This document shows, in pieces, positions 1 to 8,360 of a stretch of DNA of 64,000 nucleotides; position 1 is the first letter of the stretch, and each line of letters opens with the position of its first letter. The DNA is from JBBDSJ01 sp040905025. GTDB taxonomy: Bacteria > Pseudomonadota > Gammaproteobacteria > Methylohalomonadales > Methylohalomonadaceae. A program made the position numbers and the translations under genes. Below the pieces are notes generated by a model, which was not told the origin of the DNA, did no database searches, and worked only from the letters and a program-made list of their open reading frames with translations. The DNA lies in assembly GCA_040905025.1 (NCBI GenBank), contig JBBDSJ010000122.1, positions 1 to 64,000 of the forward strand, in the 5' to 3' direction.

Positions 1-890
1 TCATAGCCCTCGTAGAAGAATTTCATGCTCGATGGCTGCGGAATCAGGATCATGAGAATGTACTCAAACAATATCCGCGGCTGGGTTAACAACCGTTCAA
101 CAAGCGTAAATTCGCGGCCGTGGTATGCGTTCAGTACAAGCGAATCGAGATTTAGCGCCAGAATTACAAGCCCGGCCAGCATCGGCAGCAGTACAAGCAC
201 GCCGAAGGCACGCCTGAATGCATGCGCTGCTTCCTCGCTACAGGAAAATCTGAATATGACCAGTTCCACCATAAGCAGCAGGGGCAACAGCAGTACTCCG
301 TTCTCCTTGCTGAAAGCAGCCAGCACTACAAATACGGGGATGACCAGCCAGATTCCGGCAAGTCCGTAACCATGTTTGATATGCCGCAGTCTTATGCTTG
401 TATACGCATACAGCCCCGCAAAAACAAACAGGGCAGACAACTGCGTCATGCGCTGCACCAGATACAGCACCGTGCTGACATGCAATGGATGCAGTAACCA
501 CAATACGGCGACCAGTCCGGGAATTTTTTCAAGCGACTTGCCCTGTACCTGTGGCGACTGAACAATGTTTTTCAGCAACCCGAATATGAGCAGGCTGCAT
601 GCTATGTGTATCAACAGATTATGCAGTTTCCAGCACCAGACACTGTCATTGCATATAAAATAACTTGCCGTAAAGCTTGCCATCGACACCGGCCTGCCCA
701 GCCTGCCACTCGAGCTGTGCAGCTTGTCCTGCAACTTGTCTGATGTCAGCGTCTCGCTGTCAAAGTAGGCGCCGATATTATGAAAATCATCAAGTATCAA
801 CGGTCCGCCAAGGCCTTGCCAGTACACGCCGACAGCCAGCAAGGCCACCACAATCAGCATCAGGTATTTGCCCGGGGCGGCGGAATTCAC
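1..890 (-). CDS. GT-C-like polytopic membrane protein, partial (3' end beyond the window)
   Basis: The frame opens at a GTG (888-890) preceded by an AAGGTG ribosome binding site and stays open for 296 codons to the left edge, so the C-terminus is missing. The protein has a first membrane segment near residues 9-27, a DD pair at 34-35 at the start of the following loop (LILDDFHN), then GRPVSM, LLHPLH, VQRM, SKENG and ERLLTQ motifs between further hydrophobic segments. The same motifs occur in the same order in the gene immediately upstream (937-2907), so the two are paralogues. An acidic pair after the first membrane helix is typical of GT-C glycosyltransferases that use lipid-linked sugars; function here is inferred only. 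Codon use is rich in ATA, AGG and AGA compared with the genes further right, which may point to transfer. Position downstream of pilA suggests a pilin- or envelope-modifying role. Confidence 0.72.
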   Translation of the reverse strand, partial: MNSAAPGKYLMLIVVALLAVGVYWQGLGGPLILDDFHNIGAYFDSETLTSDKLQDKLHSSSGRLGRPVSMASFTASYFICNDSVWCWKLHNLLIHIACSLLIFGLLKNIVQSPQVQGKSLEKIPGLVAVLWLLHPLHVSTVLYLVQRMTQLSALFVFAGLYAYTSIRLRHIKHGYGLAGIWLVIPVFVVLAAFSKENGVLLLPLLLMVELVIFRFSCSEEAAHAFRRAFGVLVLLPMLAGLVILALNLDSLVLNAYHGREFTLVERLLTQPRILFEYILMILIPQPSSMKFFYEGY

Positions 891-936
891 GGATGCACCT
901 TATGTTCTCTGGCTATCGTGGCTGTTAATAATTGGT

Positions 937-2907
937 TCAATTGCCATGCACGGGTTGCCGCGACAGAATTGAACTTTGAATGCTCCTGATGTAATCCCGA
1001 TACATGCCAAAAGTGTCATTTCTCTCGACATAATCAAGTACCGCCCTGGCCTTTTCGATATCCCCCGCTATAACCAGCAAGCGGGCGAAGTTCAATTCAA
1101 GTTCCATATGATTGTATAGTCTCGTAGCCTGATAGGTGTAGTTTAAACCTGCCTGCATGTCCTCATATTCGTTCCAGTAGTGTTGTCCCAGGTGGGAATA
1201 TATCAGCGCCGCATACTTGCCCCGGAACCCGGGACCCGACTCCAGGCTTTCCACCAGTCTGTCGACGTCCTCGCGTTGCAGCTTGCAATGACCTTCCCTC
1301 GCGCATGCCAGCAACTTGCTGACCACATTGGCGTCCTGGGCTCGCAGTTTTTTGTTTTCGAAATGCTCGAGGATTCCTTCATACCTGTCCGCGCTTGCCC
1401 GGTCACCCAATCTGGACTCGAGGATATACAGTGACGCCAGACCGGTTATGTTTCCGTCATCAAGTGATATCGCATTCAGGTAATATTTTTCGGCTTCTGC
1501 GTAGGCCCGGGCCTTGCCGGCAGGGTCAAGTTTATCGGCAGCGATGACATAGGCGTTGGCAACCGTATGATTTATCCGTGCCGATTCCGGACTATGCTTG
1601 ACCTCCAGCAAGGCATGCAATAGCGGATCGCCCCACTGACTCGCCCGCAGGGCAGTAGTAACAGAAAAAAGTGCGATCAGTAGAATTGCCGCGATTGCTC
1701 TTGTTCTTCTGGTCTTTTCGAATCCCGCCGGATACAGAAGATAATACATCAGGATCAAAAGCAGGCCCATGGCGGGCAGGTAGTTTCTGTGCTCGAATAC
1801 CATTTCCAGTGGCACAATTGTCGATTCAATCGCATGGCCAGCAAGAAAGAACAGGATGCCAAAACAGAGTATCGCCGCCTTGTGTCGCAGCATGATTGCA
1901 AGCAACAGCAGGAAAATGATCCCCGCAACCGAGATAATCGTGGTGACCGGATCCAGCAGACTGGTCGAGATCACGATATCGTCATGAAACAGCGCCAGAT
2001 TTTGATTGGCTGGAATGAATATTAATCCTGCATAAAACCACAGGACTCGCGATTGCGTCAGCAGTCTCTCGGTCAGGGTAAAATCCCTGAATGCATACCA
2101 GTTGACCAGCCAGTCCGGATGCAAGGCCGTATAAACCACCATACAGCCAAGTGGCAGCCCGATCAGGCCGGCAAACAAGAGCTTCAGTTTTTTTCTGTCA
2201 GCTTCCGACCTGCAATCGAAACGATAAAATATCAGTTCTATCAGAAACAGGAACGCTGGCAACAAGATGCCATTTTCCTTTGTCAGAACAGCCGGGACGG
2301 TCAGCGCAAATGCACCGATGAACCAGCTTTTTGCAGGCACGCCACGCAGGTAGCGCTCTCTGGCGATCACATAGGCGAGCATGCCGGCCAGCATGAACAG
2401 CACCGACAGGCTGTTCATGCGCTGGACAGCATAAAGCACGCTTGTCAGTTGTAGCGGATGCAGGAGCCAGGCGGCGCTGACAAATACCGCCACCAGATCG
2501 CTGTGATGTTCGGCAAATCCTTTTCTGGCCACAACGTTAATACGATCAAGCAACAGCCTGACCAGCAAAAACACCAGGATGCCATTCAGGATATGAATGG
2601 CCAGATTCACGCTTTTGAAACAGGCCGGACTGTAACCGCACACGCTGATGTTGAAGGCAAAACTCAGCATGCTGATCGGGCGCCGCAGCGGCCCGCTGTC
2701 CGTGGAAAACCCGGCCCTGATTAAATTCTGATAGGAAAATGATTCAAGCTGGAGCGATTTGTTGTTAACAATATTGGGGGTGTCATCAAAAATGAATGTG
2801 CCGGCCAGGCCGGGCATGTAAACCAGATTGGCAAGCAGTAGCACAAGGATATACAGAAAGAATAATTTGTTGGCTTTCAGCATGTGCAATGTGTCTGTTG
2901 GATTCAT
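937..2907 (-). CDS. GT-C-like polytopic membrane protein with C-terminal TPR region
   Basis: This 656-residue protein has roughly ten hydrophobic segments over residues 15-425, followed by a soluble helical region (about 430-650) with the spacing of tetratricopeptide repeats (for example an A-EAEKYYLNAISLD block). After the first membrane helix comes FIFDDTPN with D41-D42, then GRPISM, LLHPLQ, VQRM, TKENG, ERLLTQ and FEHRNYLP. These resemble TPR-bearing membrane proteins of the TMTC/GT-C type, often annotated only as 'tetratricopeptide repeat protein'. The gene starts 25 bases beyond the pilA terminator hairpin and lies 46 bases before its paralogue at 1-890, so both may be expressed by readthrough from pilA or from a weak promoter. 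In Pseudomonas, genes in this spot (tfpO, tfpW) encode pilin-modifying enzymes; this protein is a different family, so a pilin glycosylation role is an inference from context. Confidence 0.75.
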   Translation of the reverse strand: MNPTDTLHMLKANKLFFLYILVLLLANLVYMPGLAGTFIFDDTPNIVNNKSLQLESFSYQNLIRAGFSTDSGPLRRPISMLSFAFNISVCGYSPACFKSVNLAIHILNGILVFLLVRLLLDRINVVARKGFAEHHSDLVAVFVSAAWLLHPLQLTSVLYAVQRMNSLSVLFMLAGMLAYVIARERYLRGVPAKSWFIGAFALTVPAVLTKENGILLPAFLFLIELIFYRFDCRSEADRKKLKLLFAGLIGLPLGCMVVYTALHPDWLVNWYAFRDFTLTERLLTQSRVLWFYAGLIFIPANQNLALFHDDIVISTSLLDPVTTIISVAGIIFLLLLAIMLRHKAAILCFGILFFLAGHAIESTIVPLEMVFEHRNYLPAMGLLLILMYYLLYPAGFEKTRRTRAIAAILLIALFSVTTALRASQWGDPLLHALLEVKHSPESARINHTVANAYVIAADKLDPAGKARAYAEAEKYYLNAISLDDGNITGLASLYILESRLGDRASADRYEGILEHFENKKLRAQDANVVSKLLACAREGHCKLQREDVDRLVESLESGPGFRGKYAALIYSHLGQHYWNEYEDMQAGLNYTYQATRLYNHMELELNFARLLVIAGDIEKARAVLDYVERNDTFGMYRDYIRSIQSSILSRQPVHGN

Positions 2908-2932
2908 TCACTGGTGGCGAGCGCACAAATAA

Positions 2933-2957
2933 AAACGCCCCACATTGTGGGGCGTTT
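2933..2957 (-). terminator. Rho-independent terminator after pilA
   Basis: A 25-base near-perfect inverted repeat (arms AAACGCCCCACA and TGTGGGGCGTTT, one central mismatch) runs on the minus strand into TTTTTATTTG. It begins about 30 bases after the pilA stop codon and ends about 25 bases before the next gene on the same strand, so it should set a high pilin level relative to the downstream membrane genes. Confidence 0.85.
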
Positions 2958-2988
2958 AACTGCTTTAACTCAATTACCGCGAGGGTAA

Positions 2989-3420
2989 TTAAGCGCGGCA
3001 GTTGGCTGGACGATACTTCGCTTCCAGCGCACCACCGGTGCATGACCATTCAACACTGCCACCTGCTGTACTTGGTACAAACAGGATGTCGTCGTCCGCA
3101 TCCATTGTGCCGCCAAGGTCATTGAACAGCACCTGGATTGCACCGGTAGCAGCAACGTAACTCATACCGGCAACGATATCAGTCGAGGTGTCCGTCGAGA
3201 AACCGGCCTGGCCGGCACTGCCCGGCAGGGCATTCTGCGAGACGATGTACTCGGAGACGCCGGTCTTGGCGGCAGCGGCGAAGCCGATACCTTCAGTGAC
3301 CTTGGCGCGAATGGTGTAGTCCGAGTACGCCGGAATGGCGACCGCGGCCAGAATACCGATAATCGCGACAACGATCATCAGTTCGATAAGGGTAAAACCC
3401 TGTTGAATTTGCTTTTTCAT
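2989..3420 (-). CDS. pilA: Type IV major pilin
   Basis: The 143-residue prepilin begins MKKQIQQG followed by FTLIELM, the class III leader cut by PilD between G8 and F9, with the invariant Glu at mature position 5. A hydrophobic helix (about 9-35) anchors the subunit and packs in the pilus core. Two cysteines near the C-terminus (in WSCTGG and ANCRA) can close the D-loop disulfide. Length is usual for type IVa pilins. A longer in-frame reading to 3531 exists, but the leader peptide fixes the start at 3420. The gene has its own sigma-54 promoter and a strong terminator, and lies just downstream of pilS-pilR, which would control it; the assembly genes pilBCD are 15 kb away. The last residue is Ala, so the C-terminal-serine modification known for TfpO substrates is not available. 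Confidence 0.95.
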   Translation of the reverse strand: MKKQIQQGFTLIELMIVVAIIGILAAVAIPAYSDYTIRAKVTEGIGFAAAAKTGVSEYIVSQNALPGSAGQAGFSTDTSTDIVAGMSYVAATGAIQVLFNDLGGTMDADDDILFVPSTAGGSVEWSCTGGALEAKYRPANCRA

Positions 3421-3556
3421 GATTGACTCCGTTATGCATAGATGAAGCTTAAATTTAGGTCCAGATAAACGTACGTTGCGCCGAACCGCGACTGGCCTGC
3501 AATCCCCCCACTGACGTAGCTGGCAGACCAAACGGATTAAGCTGCAGTTAAATTAA

Positions 3557-3572
3557 AGCAGAATCCGTGCCA
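3557..3572 (-). promoter_or_regulatory. Sigma-54 (RpoN) promoter of pilA
   Basis: Read on the minus strand the site is TGGCACGGATTCTGCT. It matches the -24/-12 consensus TGGCACG-N4-TTGC except for one base, with the required ten bases between the GG and GC doublets. The predicted start of transcription is near 3545, about 125 bases before the pilA start codon. A PilR-type enhancer-binding protein is encoded next door, which is the known partner for such pilin promoters. Confidence 0.8.
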
Positions 3573-3603
3573 GCATGAAAGCCGGAACCGTACCGAGCCT
3601 GTG

Positions 3604-3619
3604 TGTGAACTGTTTCACA
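3604..3619. promoter_or_regulatory. Inverted repeat upstream of the pilA promoter
   Basis: TGTGAA and TTCACA are separated by four bases, about 32 bases upstream of the sigma-54 element. It could be an operator for PilR or another regulator; the sequence alone does not say which. Confidence 0.35.
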
Positions 3620-3751
3620 TTTTAACAAACAAACCGGGCGCTGGCGGCGAAGTGTCCGCGTTGGCACACCCTCACCCCTGCCGGCATGACGGCAAAAAGT
3701 GACGTTATGCGTCACCCTGGCCGCTGCCGTGCCTGTGTCCGCAGATCATAA

Positions 3752-5092
3752 TTATTCCAGGTTCAACTTTTCCATGCGGTAGCGCAGGGCGCGGAAACTG
3801 ATGCCCAGCAATTTGGCCGCGGCGGTCTTGTTCCAGCGGGTTTTTTCCAGCGCGTCGATAATTGATTGCTTCTCGATATCAACAAGGTAGTTGTCCAGCG
3901 GCATCTCGGCGACACCGGCCCGGGAATCGACACTGCCTCCGGGAAGCCGCAAATCATGCAACTGGATTTGTTCGCCCTCGTAGAGGGTCAGTGCCCGTTC
4001 GAGAATATTTTCCAGTTCGCGCACATTGCCTGGAAACGGATAATTTTTCAGTCCTTCCAGCGCCGCGGGCGCGAGTGTCGGCAATACACTGTTTGGCCCC
4101 AGCAAGCGACGGAGAATATGCTCGACCAGTAGCGGGATGTCATTACTGCGCTCACGCAACGGCGGCACATGCAGCTCGATCACATTCACCCGGTAGAATA
4201 AATCCTGGCGAAAGTCGCCCCGCGCCACCTGTTCGGCGAGATTCTTGTGCGTGGCGCTGAGAATGCGCACATCAATTTCAACTTCATGCTGTGCGCCTAC
4301 GGGACGCACGCATTTTTCCTGAATTGCACGCAACAGCTTGACCTGCATATGCTGTGGCAACTCGGCAATCTCATCGAGAAACAATGTGCCCCCATGAGCC
4401 GCCTGAAACAGACCATCCTTGTCGCTGCTGGCGCCGGTAAAGCTGCCTTTCTTATGACCAAAGAATTCACTTTCCATCAGGTCCTGCGGAATTGCGCCGC
4501 AGTTGACCGGCACAAATGCCTGACTGGCACGGGAACCCTGTTCGTGGATCAAGCGCGCCACCAGTTCCTTGCCGGTGCCGGATTCACCACTGATATAGAC
4601 CGGCGCCTGGCTGCGGGCAAGCTTGGCAATGGTTGAAATAACCGTGCGAATTTCAGTGCTTGCGCCTATGAGCTGACGCGTGGCAGACAGGGCCACTGCC
4701 GGCTGGTCCTGGTCGGACAAGCGCAACGCGCTTTCCACCAGTGCTCGCAACAACTTCAAATCGACCGGCTTGGTCAGAAAATCGAATGCCCCGGCTTTCA
4801 GCGCCGCGATGGCACATTCCATATTGCCATGTGCGGTAATCACCGCCACCGGCATCTGTGGCTGATTTTTTTGCAGATAACCGACAAAATCGATACCGTC
4901 ACCATCCGGCAAACGCATGTCAGTCAAACAGAGTTGGTAGCTGGACGTTTTGAGCAAATCACGCGCCGCTGCCAGGGTCTCGGCCTGGTCGCAATCAATC
5001 TGCATGCGGTCCAGTGTGATCGCGAGTAACTCGCGAATATCCGGTTCATCGTCAATAATTAATGCATGCGGTTTCATGATTGAACGTTTCAT
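3752..5092 (-). CDS. pilR: Sigma-54-dependent response regulator of pilin transcription
   Basis: The 446-residue protein has a receiver domain (about 8-125) with acidic pocket D14-D15 and phospho-acceptor D58 (CLTDM), a AAA+ sigma-54 activation domain (about 145-385) with Walker A GESGTGKE and the sigma-54 contact loop GSFTGA, and a Fis-type helix-turn-helix at the C-terminus (NKTAAAKLLGIS). PilR activates pilA from RpoN promoters when phosphorylated by PilS. Its start codon overlaps the pilS stop (ATGA), which means translational coupling; a second ATG five codons on (5077) is also possible. A good RpoN site lies 3557-3572 in front of pilA immediately downstream, supporting the assignment over other NtrC-family members. 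Confidence 0.93.
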   Translation of the reverse strand: MKRSIMKPHALIIDDEPDIRELLAITLDRMQIDCDQAETLAAARDLLKTSSYQLCLTDMRLPDGDGIDFVGYLQKNQPQMPVAVITAHGNMECAIAALKAGAFDFLTKPVDLKLLRALVESALRLSDQDQPAVALSATRQLIGASTEIRTVISTIAKLARSQAPVYISGESGTGKELVARLIHEQGSRASQAFVPVNCGAIPQDLMESEFFGHKKGSFTGASSDKDGLFQAAHGGTLFLDEIAELPQHMQVKLLRAIQEKCVRPVGAQHEVEIDVRILSATHKNLAEQVARGDFRQDLFYRVNVIELHVPPLRERSNDIPLLVEHILRRLLGPNSVLPTLAPAALEGLKNYPFPGNVRELENILERALTLYEGEQIQLHDLRLPGGSVDSRAGVAEMPLDNYLVDIEKQSIIDALEKTRWNKTAAAKLLGISFRALRYRMEKLNLE

Positions 5093-6789
5093 TCAGCGGC
5101 TATTGTGCCTGATTGATTGGGCTTCTGGCTCTGATAATCCTGGCCGGAACGATCCCGGCCAGATCGATCCCGGCCAGATCGATCCTGAACCGGAAAGCTG
5201 ATACGAAAATGACAGCCATTGGCTGAATTCTCGACCAGGCTCAGACTCGCCAGATTAGCCTCACATAACTCACGCGCGATATAAAGCCCCAGGCCCGTGC
5301 CATGCTGTTCAGAGGTCATGAACGGTTCAAATATATGCCGGGCAATATCATCGGCAATGCCCGGGCCGGAGTCGATCACATCCAGGTAACAACGACCACT
5401 TTCCTGCCGGATACCGACGCGAATTAATAATAATGGCATGCGGCGGCTGTAACGAATTGCATTTTCGCAAAGATTCCACAGCACCTGTTGCAACTGGCTC
5501 GGATCTACCGTCACCGTCAAACCGGCGGGATTGATATCAACCTGTATATCATTTTCGGCCAATGCCTTTTGCTGCTGAAACTCTGTCACAAAACCGCTCA
5601 GCCAGTCATCCAGCAACAGCTGTTGCGGTGTTGAGCGTTCGCGCCGGCTGATACGCATGACATTCTCGATAATTGCATTCACACGCCGGGAATGGCTGTT
5701 AATAATTTGCGTCAAGCGTTGATCGGCCTCGGACAATGCAGCTGACTCCGACAGCAACTGACCGGCATGACTGATGGCGCCAAGCGGATTGCGGACTTCA
5801 TGCGCGATACTGCCGGCCAGCCGGCCCAGCGATGCAAGTTTCATTTGCTGGGCACGCTGCTGCAAAACCGCCGCATCTTCAAGAAATATCAGAGTGCCAG
5901 CAGTAGTGCGCGGACTCAGCTCCCGAAATGACACCTGCACATCAGCCTCGGCATTCTCGCAGCGTAACACTTCGACAGTATCGCCAGCCGAGCCCAGCCA
6001 TTGCCGCAGCGCCGTTGCCAGTCGTGGCGATGTGGACTGTAGCGGCTGACCCAGCACATCACTGTCCCAGTTCAATAGCCGTTGCGCGGCCGCATTGACC
6101 ATACGAATCCGGGCCTCGGGCCCGAGCACAATAATGCCGGATTGCATATGCTGGACGATGTATTCATTCAGCCGCGCCAGATTTTCAATATCCACCGCCC
6201 GTCGTGCCGCCAGCGCTTCACTTTCGCGCAGCCGCAGTGCCAAAGCATGGCAGATGAAGGCCGTGATAAAAAAAGTAATGCCGAGAGTGGCAGCGTGGGT
6301 GTAATTCGGCGTTGGATAGATTCGTGTCAGCTGAGAATAGACCTCGGTACCAAGCACCGATATTGCAGCAATCGCGGCAAAGAAATAGGCGACCCGGCCG
6401 GGTTTCAGCAAACTGCCACTGGCCACCGCAATGGCTATCAGCATGCCAAAGCCACTGGCGACACCGCCGCTGGCATACAGCGCAAGCGCCAGTAACAGAA
6501 TATCGACAATAACCTGACCGGCGACCTGGTACGGGAACCGTGGTATTTGCATCTGCAGAGGCACAAATGCAAGCACCGCAAACAGCAAATACAGGTGCGC
6601 GACGATCTCGAACATGCGCTGATCCAGATCACTTAGCGTCTCCGGTAGATCAGCCAGCCAGACCAGCGCGACAAACAGTATCGCTATTAATAATCGATAA
6701 CTAGTATAGAACGTCAAGGCGCGCCAGGCTTCGGGGTACTGCGCACCCAGTGGCAGCAGCGTCGAATTTTTATCTACCGGCACATTCAT
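5089..6789 (-). CDS. pilS: Sensor histidine kinase of the PilS-PilR system
   Basis: The 566-residue kinase has about six N-terminal membrane helices (residues 25-185), a PAS region (about 200-310), a dimerisation/phospho-acceptor helix with the H-box IAHEVRNPLG (His near 330), and an ATPase domain with N box NLCENAIRYS and G motifs DSGPGI and GTGLGL. In the known system PilS phosphorylates PilR and senses pilin level in the inner membrane. Upstream is the PP0621-like gene, 13 bases away; downstream pilR overlaps by four bases. The C-terminal tail is odd: beyond the ATPase domain it carries a three-unit DRSGR/DRSGQ repeat encoded by 15-base direct repeats (5141-5185). Confidence 0.93.
   Translation of the reverse strand: MNVPVDKNSTLLPLGAQYPEAWRALTFYTSYRLLIAILFVALVWLADLPETLSDLDQRMFEIVAHLYLLFAVLAFVPLQMQIPRFPYQVAGQVIVDILLLALALYASGGVASGFGMLIAIAVASGSLLKPGRVAYFFAAIAAISVLGTEVYSQLTRIYPTPNYTHAATLGITFFITAFICHALALRLRESEALAARRAVDIENLARLNEYIVQHMQSGIIVLGPEARIRMVNAAAQRLLNWDSDVLGQPLQSTSPRLATALRQWLGSAGDTVEVLRCENAEADVQVSFRELSPRTTAGTLIFLEDAAVLQQRAQQMKLASLGRLAGSIAHEVRNPLGAISHAGQLLSESAALSEADQRLTQIINSHSRRVNAIIENVMRISRRERSTPQQLLLDDWLSGFVTEFQQQKALAENDIQVDINPAGLTVTVDPSQLQQVLWNLCENAIRYSRRMPLLLIRVGIRQESGRCYLDVIDSGPGIADDIARHIFEPFMTSEQHGTGLGLYIARELCEANLASLSLVENSANGCHFRISFPVQDRSGRDRSGRDRSGQDYQSQKPNQSGTIAAE
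5141..5185 (-). repeat. Three tandem 15-base repeats in the pilS 3' end
   Basis: Units at 5141-5155, 5156-5170 and 5171-5185; the last two are identical on the plus strand (CGGCCAGATCGATCC) and the first differs at three positions. They stay in frame and encode a DRSGR/Q-type repeat in the PilS tail. The unit length is a multiple of three, so copy-number change would leave the frame intact. Confidence 0.9.
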
Positions 6790-6802
6790 GTCAGGATTTC
6801 AT

Positions 6803-7054
6803 TCAGGATTGCGAATCATTCTGATGGTCTGGGCAATAATACCGCGCACCCTTTTTATACGCCTGATGATCAGGTAAAAACAAACCGCACTGATGGCAAC
6901 GCACCGTGCTGACCCCTGCTCTGTCTCCATCATCTTTATGCGGGGAGCCATCCTGCTGCGTGAGCCGCCGCCAGATAACTGCGAGCGCACGCCGCAACAG
7001 CCAGCCCGCCAGCGAGACCAGCAGCAGTAATAAAAGGTATCTTATCAAGCCCAT
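6803..7054 (-). CDS. PP0621-family small membrane protein with zinc-binding-like motif
   Basis: This 83-residue protein has one N-terminal membrane helix (about residues 5-30, LLLLLLVSLAGW), a basic linker and a C-terminal CHQCG ... YYCPDH motif, giving C-x2-C and C-x2-H, a likely zinc site on the cytoplasmic side. The pattern and the position directly upstream of pilS match the PP0621 family of uncharacterised proteins found between the pilSR and bamD genes in Pseudomonas. It is 13 bases from pilS and likely heads the PP0621-pilS-pilR operon. Function is unknown. Confidence 0.75.
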   Translation of the reverse strand: MGLIRYLLLLLLVSLAGWLLRRALAVIWRRLTQQDGSPHKDDGDRAGVSTVRCHQCGLFLPDHQAYKKGARYYCPDHQNDSQS

Positions 7055-7196
7055 AGCAATTCAGGTTTCAAAAATTCTGACTCCAGACTACACCAGAACC
7101 TGATGCGACATTAAGCCGGTTCCGGTTTTGCTATACCAATCATCGACCTGGTCAGCTATAGTCATCCTGAAATGTCTCGGTGCAGGTGGACACGAC

Positions 7197-8360
7197 ATGA
7201 ATCTGCATGAATATCAGGCCAAAATACTGTTTGCTGATTATGGTATCCCGGTTCCGCCGGGCAAACCGGCGCACTCGGTCAAGGAAGCGTTGCGACATGC
7301 AGCAGACTTCGGTGGTGACGGCTGGGTTATCAAGGCCCAGGTACATGCCGGTGGCCGCGGCAAGGCCGGTGGCGTCAAGCTGGCGGAAAATTTTGACGAT
7401 GTCGAACAAATCGCCCGCAAGCTGCTCGGTCAACGCCTGATCACGCGCCAATCGGCACCGCATGGCCAGCCGGTCAATTGTTTACTCATTTCCAACCGTA
7501 TCATCATAAAATGCGAATTCTATCTTGGCATGCTGGTGGATCGTGCCAGCCGCCGGGTCGCCATTATAGCGTCACAGGCAGGTGGTATGGATATCGAGGA
7601 AGTCGCCGCCACTGAGCCTGAAAAGATTTTCAATATCACCATCAATCCGGTACTGGGTCTGCAGGATTACCAGTGCCGCCGGGTCGGCTTCGCGCTGGGT
7701 CTGAACGATCCACAACGCAAGGAATTACAGAAAATCCTGCATGGTATGTACCAGCTGTTTCTGGCAAAGGATTTAAGCCTGATTGAAATCAATCCGCTGA
7801 TCATTGATGGCAACGACCATTTGCTCGCGCTGGATGCAAAAGTTTCTGTCGATGACAACGCACTGGCGCGGCAAACCAAACTCGCCGAATGGCGTGATGC
7901 CAGTCAGGAAGACGAGAAAGAAAGCATCGCCAAACGTTACGACCTGAACTACGTCACGCTTGATGGCAACATTGCCTGTATGGTCAATGGCGCCGGCCTG
8001 GCCATGGCGACAATGGATATCATCAAACTTTATGGTGGCGAACCGGCCAATTTTCTCGATGTCGGGGGTGGTGCAACAGCAGATAAAGTCGCTGAAGCCT
8101 TCAAGCTGATCGTCGCCGACGGCACAGTACGGGCAATACTGGTCAACATTTTTGGCGGTATCGTCCGCTGTGATCTGATCGCTGACGGTATCATCCAGGC
8201 TGTCAAGGAAGTTGGCGTCAATGTGCCGGTCGTTGTCCGGCTGGAAGGCACGAACGTCGACGAGGGCAAGGCCAAACTCGCCGAGAGTGGTCTTGCGATT
8301 ATCGCCGCCGATGATCTGGCTGATGCCGCAGAAAAGGTGGTTGCTGCAGCAAGACAATAA
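7197..8360 (+). CDS. sucC: Succinyl-CoA ligase (ADP-forming) subunit beta
   Basis: The TCA-cycle enzyme SucCD makes ATP (or GTP) from succinyl-CoA. The 387-residue subunit starts MNLHEYQAK after an AGGTGG ribosome binding site and has the N-terminal ATP-grasp domain (KAQVHAGGRGKAGG near residues 45-60) and a C-terminal CoA-ligase domain (NFLDVGGGA, NIFGGIVRCD). Length equals the usual 388. A longer in-frame reading from 7128 adds residues not found in the family and lacks a ribosome binding site. It is the first gene of a pair with sucD, but 107 AT-rich bases separate them. It is divergent from the pilus-control operon; 7055-7196 must hold both promoters, but no strong consensus was seen. Confidence 0.96.
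   Translation: MNLHEYQAKILFADYGIPVPPGKPAHSVKEALRHAADFGGDGWVIKAQVHAGGRGKAGGVKLAENFDDVEQIARKLLGQRLITRQSAPHGQPVNCLLISNRIIIKCEFYLGMLVDRASRRVAIIASQAGGMDIEEVAATEPEKIFNITINPVLGLQDYQCRRVGFALGLNDPQRKELQKILHGMYQLFLAKDLSLIEINPLIIDGNDHLLALDAKVSVDDNALARQTKLAEWRDASQEDEKESIAKRYDLNYVTLDGNIACMVNGAGLAMATMDIIKLYGGEPANFLDVGGGATADKVAEAFKLIVADGTVRAILVNIFGGIVRCDLIADGIIQAVKEVGVNVPVVVRLEGTNVDEGKAKLAESGLAIIAADDLADAAEKVVAAARQ

Larger units (their letters stand above)
3421..3751. other. pilR-pilA intergenic regulatory region
   Basis: This 331-base gap between the pilR stop and the pilA start holds the pilA control region: the sigma-54 element at 3557-3572, a 5' leader of about 125 bases, and a small inverted repeat at 3604-3619. 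No other credible gene is seen in it. Confidence 0.7.

Noticed and set aside
3421..3531. A longer start for pilA
   Set aside because: It would put 37 residues before the short prepilin leader MKKQIQQG, which must be at the N-terminus for PilD cleavage; the added stretch covers the 5' leader.
7120..7165. Sigma-70 promoter before sucC
   Set aside because: TATAGT is present near 7157 but the best -35 candidate is about 23 bases away, outside the usual spacing.
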